Origin: Phyllobacteriaceae bacterium
Lineage (GTDB): Bacteria > Pseudomonadota > Alphaproteobacteria > Rhizobiales > Rhizobiaceae
Assembly: GCA_024645155.1 (NCBI GenBank)
Contig: JAHEGF010000016.1
Span: 1-23,276, forward strand
Direction of reading: 5' to 3'
DNA: 23,276 nucleotides
Both the position numbers and the translations under genes were made by a program. Positions 1 through 7,861 of this stretch are shown piece after piece (the first letter of the stretch is position 1; the number at the start of each line of letters is the position of its first letter). The notes under the pieces are model-generated. The model saw only the letters and a program-made list of their open reading frames with translations, ran no database searches and was not told where the DNA came from.

Positions 1-667
1 TGCAGCTGCCGCGGCCCCGATGGCCGAACCTGCACGCCCGGCAGCGCCGGCTGTTGAAAAAACCGCCGTCGTCGCCGAGGACAATGACGACCCAATTGCC
101 GAGGCTATCCGTCTGGCCGAGGAAACGGCGCATCGCCAGCAGCCAGCCGCACTGCCGAGCACCGGCCGGGCAGTTGCCGAGGATGAGTTCTCGCCGAGAA
201 GCCGGATTTTTGGTGCGACACGGGAACCGGCACCACAAGTCAAGCCGGCAACACCGCCGATACAGGCGGAACGCCCCGCTGCAACCGCTGCGGCTCCGGT
301 TCCGGCAAAGCCGCGTATGCCGAATGTCGAGGATTTTCCACCGGTCGCGCAAGCGGAAATCGAGCAAAAAGCTGCTCAGCACCATGCCCATGAGGACGAC
401 CGCGGTCCGATGGGACTTCTGAAGCGATTGACGCATGGCTTGTCGCGGCGGGATGATGAGGCCCCGGCGGCCCATGACAAGCCGCGCGAGGCAGTGCTCC
501 GCAGTCCTGCGCCGGACACGCGCCGTACGCCCGGTGATGATGCGCAGCTTTATGCGCCGCGCCGTGGTCAACTCGACGATATGGGTCGTTTAACACCCCG
601 GCAAAAAACGACTCACGAAGATGACCAGCTCGAAATTCCGGCATTTTTACGCCGGCAGGCAAACTGA
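1..667 (+). CDS. ftsZ: Cell division protein FtsZ, C-terminal part (5' end outside window)
   Basis: FtsZ is the tubulin-like GTPase that polymerises into the cytokinetic Z ring at midcell. Only the last ~221 residues are here; codon phase starts at base 2 and the GTPase core lies upstream of the window. What is visible is a long linker rich in Ala, Pro, Glu and Arg with no predicted fold. It ends in the conserved C-terminal peptide LEIPAFLRRQAN (residues just before the stop at 665-667), the part of FtsZ that binds membrane tethers and regulators such as FtsA. Linkers this long are usual for Rhizobiales FtsZ, whereas E. coli has about 50 residues. The downstream neighbour lpxC supports the call, because ftsZ-lpxC is the standard end of the dcw cluster. 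The tail motif is diagnostic; the linker itself would not be. Confidence 0.95.
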   Translation, partial: AAAAAPMAEPARPAAPAVEKTAVVAEDNDDPIAEAIRLAEETAHRQQPAALPSTGRAVAEDEFSPRSRIFGATREPAPQVKPATPPIQAERPAATAAAPVPAKPRMPNVEDFPPVAQAEIEQKAAQHHAHEDDRGPMGLLKRLTHGLSRRDDEAPAAHDKPREAVLRSPAPDTRRTPGDDAQLYAPRRGQLDDMGRLTPRQKTTHEDDQLEIPAFLRRQAN

Positions 668-695
668 CCCTGTAACAATTGGTAACAATCAGATT

Positions 696-718
696 GGGGC
701 GAAGACACTCTTCGCCCC
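696..718 (+). terminator. Perfect hairpin after ftsZ, possible terminator
   Basis: Ten-base arms GGGGCGAAGA (696-705) and TCTTCGCCCC (709-718) pair perfectly around a 3-base loop, 28 bases after the ftsZ stop codon. The position suits the end of the dcw transcript. No run of T follows on the plus strand, so it is not a textbook intrinsic terminator; it could instead act by pausing, by protecting the mRNA 3' end, or as a partial terminator. The hairpin is seen directly; its role is inferred. Confidence 0.5.
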
Positions 719-740
719 AGCATGTGCGAAAATGATAATA

Positions 741-755
741 TTAACAAAGCGTTAC
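741..755 (+). promoter_or_regulatory. CtrA-like box in the ftsZ-lpxC spacer
   Basis: TTAA at 741-744, seven bases, then TTAC at 752-755. This matches seven of the eight fixed positions of the CtrA consensus TTAA-N7-TTAA. It lies about 210 bp before the lpxC start in the gene-poor 668-961 spacer, close to the AT-rich stretch 729-760. CtrA is the cell-cycle master regulator of many alphaproteobacteria and is known to control division genes. One near match in a spacer can occur by chance, so this is a candidate only. I see no convincing -35/-10 pair in the same spacer. Confidence 0.3.
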
Positions 756-961
756 TAAATCAGCGCCGAAGGACGCTGTTGTAATAGTGAGTAAGAAAGC
801 GTGATTTGGAGTCGTCCGACTGTGAGGGTATCTTTTCGCCATTGGGGAATGAATTTCTGTGCTGGCGTGGAGATCATCCAAGGGGACTTTCCAGCAGTAA
901 GCCACGGAAACAAAAGTGAATTCCGCTTGCGCGGAAGTTTTCACGAACCTGGGGCGGGGTT

Positions 962-1912
962 GTGAGTATAGATTTGCACGATTGTCAGACAACACTGAGG
1001 GGACGTGCCGCGCTGTCCGGCGTAGGCGTTCATGGCGGAAAACCGGTTACACTGGCGCTAACGCCAGCAGATCCCGATACAGGAATCGTATTTCAACGAA
1101 CCGATGAACATGGCGAGACCGTCGATCTACGAGCGCTTGTCTCGGAAGTAGGTTCGACCGATCTTTGCACCGTATTGGGTGATCCTTCGGGTCTGCATGT
1201 CGGCACTATAGAGCATTTGGTTGCAGCGCTGTCGATGATGGGTGTTGACAACGCGATTGTTGAAATTGACGGGCCGGAAGTGCCGATTATGGACGGCAGC
1301 GCTTCGATGTTTGTCGACCTGATCGATGAAGCCGGCATTGAATACCAGGCGGTCAAACGCCGCTATATCCGCGTCATCAAACCGGTACGAATCGAGATCG
1401 GACCGAGCTGGGCAGAATTCCGGCCCTATGACGGCACCCGATTTGAAGTGGAAATAGATTTCGAGAGCTCCGCGATTGGTCGGCAGGTTTTCTCGCGTGA
1501 CGTCAATGCCCAGGTATTCCGGACGGACATCTCCCGGGCCCGCACCTTTGGATTCATGAAAGATGTCGAGCGGTTGTGGGCTGCCGGTTTTGCCTTGGGG
1601 TCGTCACTGGAGAACTCTGTGGTCGTCAGTGAAGACGGTGCAATAATCAATGTCGAGGGCCTGCGTTATGCGGACGAGTTTGTCCGTCACAAGACACTTG
1701 ATGCTATTGGCGATCTTGCACTTGCGGGTGCCCGGTTCATTGGCTGTTTCCGCTCCTACCGCGGCGGGCACAAGCTTAATGCTGCTGCACTGTCACGTCT
1801 TTTGTCCGATCGTTCGGCGTATGAAATTGTTGAAGCGAAACGCCCTACGCGTGGCCGTTCCGCGGAACTGGTAACAGTTAGCACGGCGGTTTTTGCGCCT
1901 TGGACACTCTAA
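962..1912 (+). CDS. lpxC: UDP-3-O-acyl-N-acetylglucosamine deacetylase LpxC
   Basis: LpxC removes the N-acetyl group from UDP-3-O-acyl-GlcNAc. This is the committed step of lipid A synthesis and takes place in the cytoplasm. The 316 residues match the usual size (305 in E. coli). Zinc ligands are His85 (in TIEHLVAAL), His243 and Asp247 (in RHKTLDAIGD). Glu84 is the expected catalytic base and His270 (GGHKLN) the expected acid. Ser214 stands where E. coli has Gly210; the same residue in Rhizobium leguminosarum LpxC lowers sensitivity to hydroxamate inhibitors. The start is GTG at 962; no in-frame ATG lies near and the N-terminus aligns with the family. The preceding GGGGCGGGG is at best a weak ribosome site. 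It follows ftsZ after a 294-bp leader that probably holds its own promoter, and bamD comes next. Confidence 0.97.
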   Translation: MSIDLHDCQTTLRGRAALSGVGVHGGKPVTLALTPADPDTGIVFQRTDEHGETVDLRALVSEVGSTDLCTVLGDPSGLHVGTIEHLVAALSMMGVDNAIVEIDGPEVPIMDGSASMFVDLIDEAGIEYQAVKRRYIRVIKPVRIEIGPSWAEFRPYDGTRFEVEIDFESSAIGRQVFSRDVNAQVFRTDISRARTFGFMKDVERLWAAGFALGSSLENSVVVSEDGAIINVEGLRYADEFVRHKTLDAIGDLALAGARFIGCFRSYRGGHKLNAAALSRLLSDRSAYEIVEAKRPTRGRSAELVTVSTAVFAPWTL

Positions 1913-2097
1913 CCACTTCCCGCTACCGGCCCGGTTTAACGTCGCGATTGGCATTTGCCACAAAAAACGCGTGTTTGGCCGATCTATAGTCCGCAGTTAC
2001 ATAACGGCCATACCCGGGGCAATGTTTCATTGTGAATCATGTTCCATTGTGTTTTATGGCGCGTGTAACTGATATACCGTTGATCGAAAGTCATGAG

Positions 2098-2970
2098 ATG
2101 TCTGATACTTCCGCTGTTCGTTGGGCCGACCGGCCACTAGCTAGGCTGATTGCGTGGATAATGTGTGCCGTTATCGTCCCGGCCGCCCTTACCGCATGTG
2201 CGTCGGATGACGATGTTGATTTGACAACTTACGTTGACCAGACCGAACCGGCCGACATGCTTTACAATCAGGGTCTGGCCAACCTGGAATCCGGGCGGCT
2301 GGCCGAGGCGTCAAAAAAATTTGATGCAGTTGACCGCCAGCATCCCTATTCCGAGTTTGCGCGCAAGGCGCTGGTCATGTCGGCTTTCACGAAATACCGT
2401 CAGGGTGACTATGACGAGGCAATCAACACCGCAAATCGCTACAAAACGCTTTATCCTTCGACTGATGAAGCGGCTTATGCCCAGTACATCATCGGGCTTT
2501 CCTATTTCCGGCAGATCAGGGATGTAACCCAGGACCAGAAAGAGGCAAACCGAACCTATGAAGCGATGTCCGAAGTGGTCGAACGCTGGCCGGAATCGGA
2601 ATATGTGGAAGATGCACAGACCAAAATCCGGTTTGCGCGCGATCAACTCGCCGGAAAAGAGATGCTGATCGGGCGTTATTATCTTGAACGCAGCGATTAC
2701 CTGGCTGCAGTGAAACGCTTTCGTGGCGTGGTCGAGGTCTTTTCAAATACCCGGCACATCGAAGAGGCGCTGGCCCGGCTGGTCGAAGCCTATTATGCAA
2801 TGGGCCTGACATCGGAGGCACAGACCGCTGCGGCCATTCTCGGCCACAACTTCCCTGACAGTGAATGGTATCGGGATTCCTACGCATTGCTGCAAAAAGG
2901 CGGTCTTGAGCCTCGCGAAAACAAGGGATCGTGGCTGTCAGCGGCGGCAAAGCGCATCATTGGCACCTGA
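2098..2970 (+). CDS. bamD: Outer membrane protein assembly factor BamD (lipoprotein)
   Basis: BamD is the essential lipoprotein of the BAM complex, which folds beta-barrel proteins into the outer membrane; it faces the periplasm. From ATG 2098 the protein has 290 residues. A hydrophobic stretch at about residues 14-33 ends in the lipobox LTAC, with the lipidated Cys34. A row of TPR-like helical repeats follows, including NQGLANLESGRLAEASKKF and YPSTDEAAYAQYIIGLSYF. The frame is open back to a GTG at 2032, which would add 22 residues before the signal peptide; I prefer 2098 because it puts the signal at the N-terminus. The ribosome site is poor for either start. It lies between lpxC and recN, the usual alphaproteobacterial order, and its stop is 9 bp before recN, so the two are probably co-transcribed. 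Confidence 0.93.
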   Translation: MSDTSAVRWADRPLARLIAWIMCAVIVPAALTACASDDDVDLTTYVDQTEPADMLYNQGLANLESGRLAEASKKFDAVDRQHPYSEFARKALVMSAFTKYRQGDYDEAINTANRYKTLYPSTDEAAYAQYIIGLSYFRQIRDVTQDQKEANRTYEAMSEVVERWPESEYVEDAQTKIRFARDQLAGKEMLIGRYYLERSDYLAAVKRFRGVVEVFSNTRHIEEALARLVEAYYAMGLTSEAQTAAAILGHNFPDSEWYRDSYALLQKGGLEPRENKGSWLSAAAKRIIGT

Positions 2971-2979
2971 CGTGCGGCG

Positions 2980-4659
2980 ATGCTGGCGCACCTTTCGATC
3001 CGTGACATCGTTCTTATCGAACGGCTTGACATAGACTTCGGCGCCGGATTGTCGGCTCTGACCGGCGAAACCGGAGCAGGAAAATCCATTTTGCTTGATG
3101 CGTTGTCGCTGGCTCTTGGCGCCCGTGGCGATGCGACGCTTGTGCGCGAAGGACAAGCACAGGGCCAGATCACGGCCGTTTTCGACGTGCCGGCCGCTCA
3201 TCCCGTTCGCGATCTTCTGCGCGAGAATGTCGTTGATGATGACGGAGACATCATCCTGCGCCGTATTCAAAGTGCCGATGGCCGCACCCGCGTTTTCATA
3301 AATGACCAGCAGGCGAGCGTCGGCCTCATGCGCGAGGTTGGGCGGGCCCTGGTCGAACTTCACGGGCAGCATGACGAACGGGCACTGGTTGATCCAGCAG
3401 CCCACCGTGACCTGCTTGACGCGTTCGGCGGCCATGGAAAAGACTTGGAATTGGTCCGTGCCGCTTTTGCGGAATGGCGGGCAATTACGCGCGAGTTGGA
3501 ACTACACCGTGCCAGAGTGGACGCAGCCTCCCGTGAGGCTGAATATTTGAGAGCGGCGGTTGAGGAATTGGGTGTGCTTGACCCTCAACCCGGTGAGGAA
3601 ACTGTTTTGGCCGAACGCCGGGCTGTGATGATGCGTGCCGAAAAAACTGCCAGTGACATTATTGATGCTCAAGAGGTGTTATCGGGACTTCGGTCTCCGC
3701 TTCCTGATCTTTCGGGCCTGTTACGCCGCCTCGAACGCAAGGCTGAAAGCGTACCGGGAGTATTCGACGATGTGATCGAAGCGCTCGATGCGGCTGTTCG
3801 TTCGCTTGACGAGGCGCAAATCGCAATCGAAAGGGCCGCCAGTGCTGCCGAGCACGATCCCGGAGAACTTGAACGCGCAGAAGAGCGGTTGTTTGCGCTT
3901 CGTGCTGCAGCGCGCAAACATTCGGTGAGCGTTGTCGATTTGGCGAAACTGCGCGACGACATGGCGGCAAGCCTCGCCGATATTGACGCTGGCGGCGAAC
4001 GGTTGGCCGTGCTTGAAGCCACGACCGAAGCAAAAAAGGCCACGTACGACGCAGTAGCCGGCGATTTGTCCAAACTGCGCCGGCAGGCCGCATCAAGCCT
4101 GCGCTCTGCCGTAGAGGCCGAATTGCCCGCGCTCAAGCTGGAGAACGCCATCTTCCATGCAGATGTGGCAACCGGGCAGGCGACACCATCAGCGGATGGC
4201 ATTGATACGGTTGAATTCAGGGTTCAGACCAACCCGGGAACACGCGCCGGGCCGATCATGAAGGTTGCCTCCGGTGGTGAGCTGTCACGCATATTGCTGG
4301 CACTGAAAGTGGCGCTTGCGGACCGCGGTTCGGCGCCGACTTTGGTTTTTGATGAAATTGACACCGGTGTCGGCGGTGCGGTTGCAGATGCCATCGGCCA
4401 GCGGCTGATGCGTCTTGGCTCCGAGGTCCAGGTCCTGTCGGTTACCCATGCGCCGCAAGTCGCGGCACGGGCTGCCGCACACTACCTGATATCGAAAACG
4501 GCTGAAACACCGAATAAGGTGGTTACTGCCGTGAAGAAGATCGACGAAGCGGCGCGGCTGGAAGAAATCGCGCGAATGCTGGCCGGGGAGACAATCACCA
4601 ACGAAGCGCGTGCGGCAGCCGGAAAACTGCTCCAGCAAAATACCGCACTGGCATCTTGA
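2980..4659 (+). CDS. recN: DNA repair protein RecN
   Basis: RecN is a cytoplasmic SMC-like ATPase that acts early in double-strand break repair by holding DNA together. The 559 residues fit the family (553 in E. coli). The Walker A motif GETGAGKS is at residues 29-36. The middle (about 150-370) is a coiled coil rich in Ala, Glu, Arg and Leu. The C-terminal half-site has the ABC signature ASGGELSR, Walker B with TLVFDEIDTGVGG, and the H-loop VTHAPQVAA. ATG 2980 follows the bamD stop by 9 bp and puts Walker A at the normal distance from the N-terminus. I looked for the alphaproteobacterial LexA box GTTC-N7-GTTC upstream of bamD and recN and saw none, so SOS control is not supported by this sequence. 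Confidence 0.96.
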   Translation: MLAHLSIRDIVLIERLDIDFGAGLSALTGETGAGKSILLDALSLALGARGDATLVREGQAQGQITAVFDVPAAHPVRDLLRENVVDDDGDIILRRIQSADGRTRVFINDQQASVGLMREVGRALVELHGQHDERALVDPAAHRDLLDAFGGHGKDLELVRAAFAEWRAITRELELHRARVDAASREAEYLRAAVEELGVLDPQPGEETVLAERRAVMMRAEKTASDIIDAQEVLSGLRSPLPDLSGLLRRLERKAESVPGVFDDVIEALDAAVRSLDEAQIAIERAASAAEHDPGELERAEERLFALRAAARKHSVSVVDLAKLRDDMAASLADIDAGGERLAVLEATTEAKKATYDAVAGDLSKLRRQAASSLRSAVEAELPALKLENAIFHADVATGQATPSADGIDTVEFRVQTNPGTRAGPIMKVASGGELSRILLALKVALADRGSAPTLVFDEIDTGVGGAVADAIGQRLMRLGSEVQVLSVTHAPQVAARAAAHYLISKTAETPNKVVTAVKKIDEAARLEEIARMLAGETITNEARAAAGKLLQQNTALAS

Positions 4660-4712
4660 GACGCCGTCAGTGCGCGCTATTGTAGCGTGAAGTCCGTTAC
4701 GGGAAGAGCCCA

Positions 4713-6830
4713 TTGGCCAAACACGAATTCCGGGATGTAGGGAGCCTTACCGAAGCCGAGGCCGAGGCTGAACTGGCATGGCTGGCCGGTGAAATCGCAC
4801 GTCACGACAAGTCCTATCACGGTGAGGATTCGCCCGAGATATCTGACGCGGATTACGATGCCTTGCGCCGTCGCAATGAAGAAATCGAAACGCTCTTTCC
4901 GAAACTCAAGCGTCCGGACTCGCCCAGCATGCGTGTTGGCAGTGCAGTGTCTGAAAAATTTGAGAAAATCGTTCATGCAGTACCGATGCTGTCGTTGGAC
5001 AATGCCTTTTCCGACAAGGATGTGCGCGATTTTGCCGATCGCATCCGAAGGTTCCTCAAGCTTGGCGCGGACTTCCCCCTAGTGCTTACCGCCGAACCCA
5101 AGATTGACGGTCTGTCGCTTTCACTCCGTTACGAAGATGGTGTTATGGTCAGCGCAGCGACACGCGGTAACGGGCAAGTCGGCGAGAATGTCACGGACAA
5201 TGCGCGAACCATCGAGGACATTCCGGAAAATCTGGCCGGAGATCCACCGGAAGTGCTTGAAGTACGCGGCGAAATTTACATGACCAACGCCGACTTTGCA
5301 GTACTGAATGAACGCCAGCTCGAGGCAGGCAAACCAACCTATGTCAATCCGCGCAATACTGCAGCCGGATCGTTGCGCCAGCTTGATCCGTCAATCACCG
5401 CATCGCGGCCGCTCAAGTTTTTTGCCTATGCCTGGGGCGAAGTTTCCGCGTTGCCGCAGACGACGCAAAGTGCGATGGTTGAGGCCTTGGCGCGCTATGG
5501 TTTCAAGACCAGCCCGCTGATGAAGCGGTTCGACACGATAGATGCGCTTCTTGAACACTACCGGAGAATCGAAACAGACCGTGCCACACTAGGGTACGAT
5601 ATCGACGGCGTCGTCTATAAGGTTGATGATCTTGCACTGCAGCAACGCCTTGGGTTTGTATCGCGATCTCCAAGGTGGGCCATTGCGCATAAATTTCCTG
5701 CAGAAAAAGCTGCGACAATTCTAAAGGCGATCGATATCCAGGTCGGGCGAACAGGCGCCCTGACACCTGTTGCGCGGCTCGAACCGGTCACCGTTGGAGG
5801 CGTCGTGGTCACCAACGCGACATTGCACAATGCCGAAGAAATTGTACGGCTCGGCATCATGATCGGCGACACGGTTACTATCCAGCGGGCAGGAGATGTT
5901 ATCCCGCAGGTGCTTGGTTTTATTGCTGAAAAACGGCCCCCTGATGCGCAGAGCTTTGAATTTCCAAATATCTGTCCTTGTCCCTTGCAGACACCCATCA
6001 TACGCGAGGCAACGGCAAGCGGTGGCGAAGGAGTGGTACGTCGCTGTACGGGGGAATTTGCCTGCCCGTTCCAGCGCAAGGAGCATTTGAAGCACTTTGT
6101 CTCGCGCAAGGCGTTCGACATCGAAGGCTTGGGCGAAAAACAGATTGAATATTTCTACGATGACCCGGAATTACCGATCAGGACGCCAGCCGACATCTTC
6201 ACGCTTGCGAAACGCGATATGCAAAACGGTCTGAAGCAGCTTCAGAACCGGGATGGCTATGGTGCGGTTTCTGCCAAAAAACTTTTCGATGCCATTGAGG
6301 AACGCCGTAGCATACCGCTGGATCGGCTTATCTTTGCGCTTGGCATCCGCCATGTGGGAGAGACAACAGGTAAGACCTTGGCGCGCGCCTACGGATCATG
6401 GAAGCAATTCCATGATGCAGCGCTCGCGGTTGCCGCCGGTGACGAAACGGCACGCGATGACATGCAGGCACTCGACGATATCGGTCCGGCGGCAGTCGAC
6501 GCAATCGCTTCGTATTTTGCCGAACCCCACAATCGCGATCTTGTCGAGGCACTGGTCGTGCAATTGACCGTTCGCGATGCCGAACAGGCTGAAACGGGTT
6601 CGCCGGTCAGCGGCAAGACCATCGTGTTTACAGGGTCCCTTGAGCGCATGTCGCGTGACGAGGCAAAGGCGATGGCGGAGCGTTTTGGTGCCAGGGCGGC
6701 CGGGTCGGTATCAAGCAAAACCGATCTCGTCGTCGCTGGTCCCGGTGCGGGATCAAAACTCAAGAAGGCAGCGGAACTGGGCATAGAAGTCATTGACGAG
6801 GCCGCCTGGTTCGACCTGATCGGGAACTGA
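4713..6830 (+). CDS. ligA: NAD-dependent DNA ligase LigA
   Basis: LigA seals nicks in duplex DNA with NAD+ as cofactor, in replication and repair. The protein has 705 residues, slightly longer than the ~670 of E. coli, as is common in alphaproteobacteria. Domain order: Ia region with DSPEISDADYDALRR (39-53), adenylation domain with the nucleophile Lys130 in KIDG, OB fold, a four-cysteine zinc finger (Cys421, 423, 445, 451), helix-hairpin-helix repeats, and a C-terminal BRCT domain (SGKTIVFTGSLERMSRDEA). The start is TTG 4713, preceded at 4701-4708 by GGGAAGAG, a good ribosome site; no ATG fits. The first two zinc cysteines are spaced C-x-C rather than C-x2-C as in E. coli. It follows recN by 53 bp and is probably in the same transcript. 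Confidence 0.97.
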   Translation: MAKHEFRDVGSLTEAEAEAELAWLAGEIARHDKSYHGEDSPEISDADYDALRRRNEEIETLFPKLKRPDSPSMRVGSAVSEKFEKIVHAVPMLSLDNAFSDKDVRDFADRIRRFLKLGADFPLVLTAEPKIDGLSLSLRYEDGVMVSAATRGNGQVGENVTDNARTIEDIPENLAGDPPEVLEVRGEIYMTNADFAVLNERQLEAGKPTYVNPRNTAAGSLRQLDPSITASRPLKFFAYAWGEVSALPQTTQSAMVEALARYGFKTSPLMKRFDTIDALLEHYRRIETDRATLGYDIDGVVYKVDDLALQQRLGFVSRSPRWAIAHKFPAEKAATILKAIDIQVGRTGALTPVARLEPVTVGGVVVTNATLHNAEEIVRLGIMIGDTVTIQRAGDVIPQVLGFIAEKRPPDAQSFEFPNICPCPLQTPIIREATASGGEGVVRRCTGEFACPFQRKEHLKHFVSRKAFDIEGLGEKQIEYFYDDPELPIRTPADIFTLAKRDMQNGLKQLQNRDGYGAVSAKKLFDAIEERRSIPLDRLIFALGIRHVGETTGKTLARAYGSWKQFHDAALAVAAGDETARDDMQALDDIGPAAVDAIASYFAEPHNRDLVEALVVQLTVRDAEQAETGSPVSGKTIVFTGSLERMSRDEAKAMAERFGARAAGSVSSKTDLVVAGPGAGSKLKKAAELGIEVIDEAAWFDLIGN

Positions 6831-6836
6831 CCGGTC

Positions 6837-7784
6837 ATGCGTCGCGCCCGAATTGCAATTGCAATAGCCGCAATGATGGGCGCTGGCCTGATTTATTTCA
6901 GTCACCGGCACGACATGGTTCGCGCCGGTGAAGCGTTGCAAGGTCGCAGCCTGGTTGCCGATTTGCCATCGGGTGCCGTCGAATACGCATCAACCGGCGA
7001 TGGTCCGGTACTTCTAGCAATCCATGGCGCGGGAGGTGGTTTCGATCAGGGTCTGGCAATTTCCCAAGGGCTGATCGGGTGGGATTTCCGCATAATCGCT
7101 CCTTCCCGTTTCGGCTATTTGCGATCCCCGGTCCCGCATGATGTCAGCCCCCAGGCGCAGGCCGAACATCTGGTCGCGCTTCTTTCCGAACTTGGCACCG
7201 GCAAGGTGATCGTGATGGGCGTGTCGGCAGGCGCATTGTCAGCGATCGAGATTGCCATCAAATATCCGGAACGCGTTGCGGCACTCATCCTGATCGTTCC
7301 GGCGACTTTCTCACCGGCAACACGGGTTTCGATTGAGCCGGGTTTTGCGAACCGGCTGGTTTTCTGGATGGTCAACAACGGTGCCGATTTCATCTGGTGG
7401 GCCGCTGAACGCATTGCACCTTCGACGCTTGTCCGTTTCCTCGGTTCGCAACCTGAATTGCTTGCAGGCGCATCTGCAGAAGAGCAACACCGGATCATGT
7501 CCATGGTCGGGTCTATTCAGCCATTGTCGCGCAGGTTTGCAGGAATTAGCATCGACAGCAATACCGCGCTTGTCGAACGGCCGTTGGAGAAGATTTCCGT
7601 TCCTACCCTTGTTGTCAGCGCAAAGGATGACTTGTTTAACACGTTACCTGCAGCCCGGTATGCGGCGCAGCGGATACCGAGTTCAGAACTCGTGGAGTTT
7701 GATACCGGTGGACACCTGCTGATCGGACATGCCAGCGAGATTCGCGCGCGTACGCGGATGTTCCTGGCACGTGTCAGTGAATAG
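6837..7784 (+). CDS. Membrane-anchored alpha/beta hydrolase
   Basis: This is a 315-residue alpha/beta-hydrolase-fold protein of unknown substrate. An N-terminal hydrophobic helix (about residues 5-21, after MRRAR) should act as an uncleaved anchor or signal and place the enzyme on the periplasmic side. The oxyanion-loop motif HGAGGG is at 63-68. The nucleophile elbow GVSAG contains Ser130. The other triad members are likely the Asp in SAKDDLF and the His in GGHLLIGH near the C-terminus. The ATG lies 6 bp after the ligA stop, so it is almost surely transcribed with ligA. The triad supports an esterase, lipase or haloperoxidase-like hydrolase, and the sequence does not decide between them. Nothing ties its function to DNA ligation. 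Confidence 0.85.
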   Translation: MRRARIAIAIAAMMGAGLIYFSHRHDMVRAGEALQGRSLVADLPSGAVEYASTGDGPVLLAIHGAGGGFDQGLAISQGLIGWDFRIIAPSRFGYLRSPVPHDVSPQAQAEHLVALLSELGTGKVIVMGVSAGALSAIEIAIKYPERVAALILIVPATFSPATRVSIEPGFANRLVFWMVNNGADFIWWAAERIAPSTLVRFLGSQPELLAGASAEEQHRIMSMVGSIQPLSRRFAGISIDSNTALVERPLEKISVPTLVVSAKDDLFNTLPAARYAAQRIPSSELVEFDTGGHLLIGHASEIRARTRMFLARVSE

Positions 7785-7831
7785 AGCCGTTCAGAATCAT
7801 TAATTTTCGGGGTCAAAATAATTCACGTGAC

Positions 7832-7850
7832 AGGTCAGCAATGGTGACCT
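7832..7850. promoter_or_regulatory. Inverted repeat before azlC, candidate operator
   Basis: AGGTCA (7832-7837) and TGACCT (7845-7850) form a perfect inverted repeat with a 7-base spacer, ending 11 bp before the azlC start codon. In DNA it would suit a dimeric regulator, for example of the Lrp or GntR type; in RNA it could form a hairpin over the position where a ribosome site should be. azlC has no clear Shine-Dalgarno sequence. The repeat is seen; the function is inferred. Confidence 0.4.
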
Positions 7851-7861
7851 AACTTCCCGAT

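Noticed and set aside
1913..2097. A sigma-70 promoter for bamD (TTGGCA or TTGCCA with CTATAG)
   Set aside because: The spacers between the best -35 and -10 candidates are about 30 and 23 bases, too long for a normal promoter.
2032..2979. LexA (SOS) box in front of recN or bamD
   Set aside because: GTTC occurs near 2041 and 2117 but never as GTTC-N7-GTTC.
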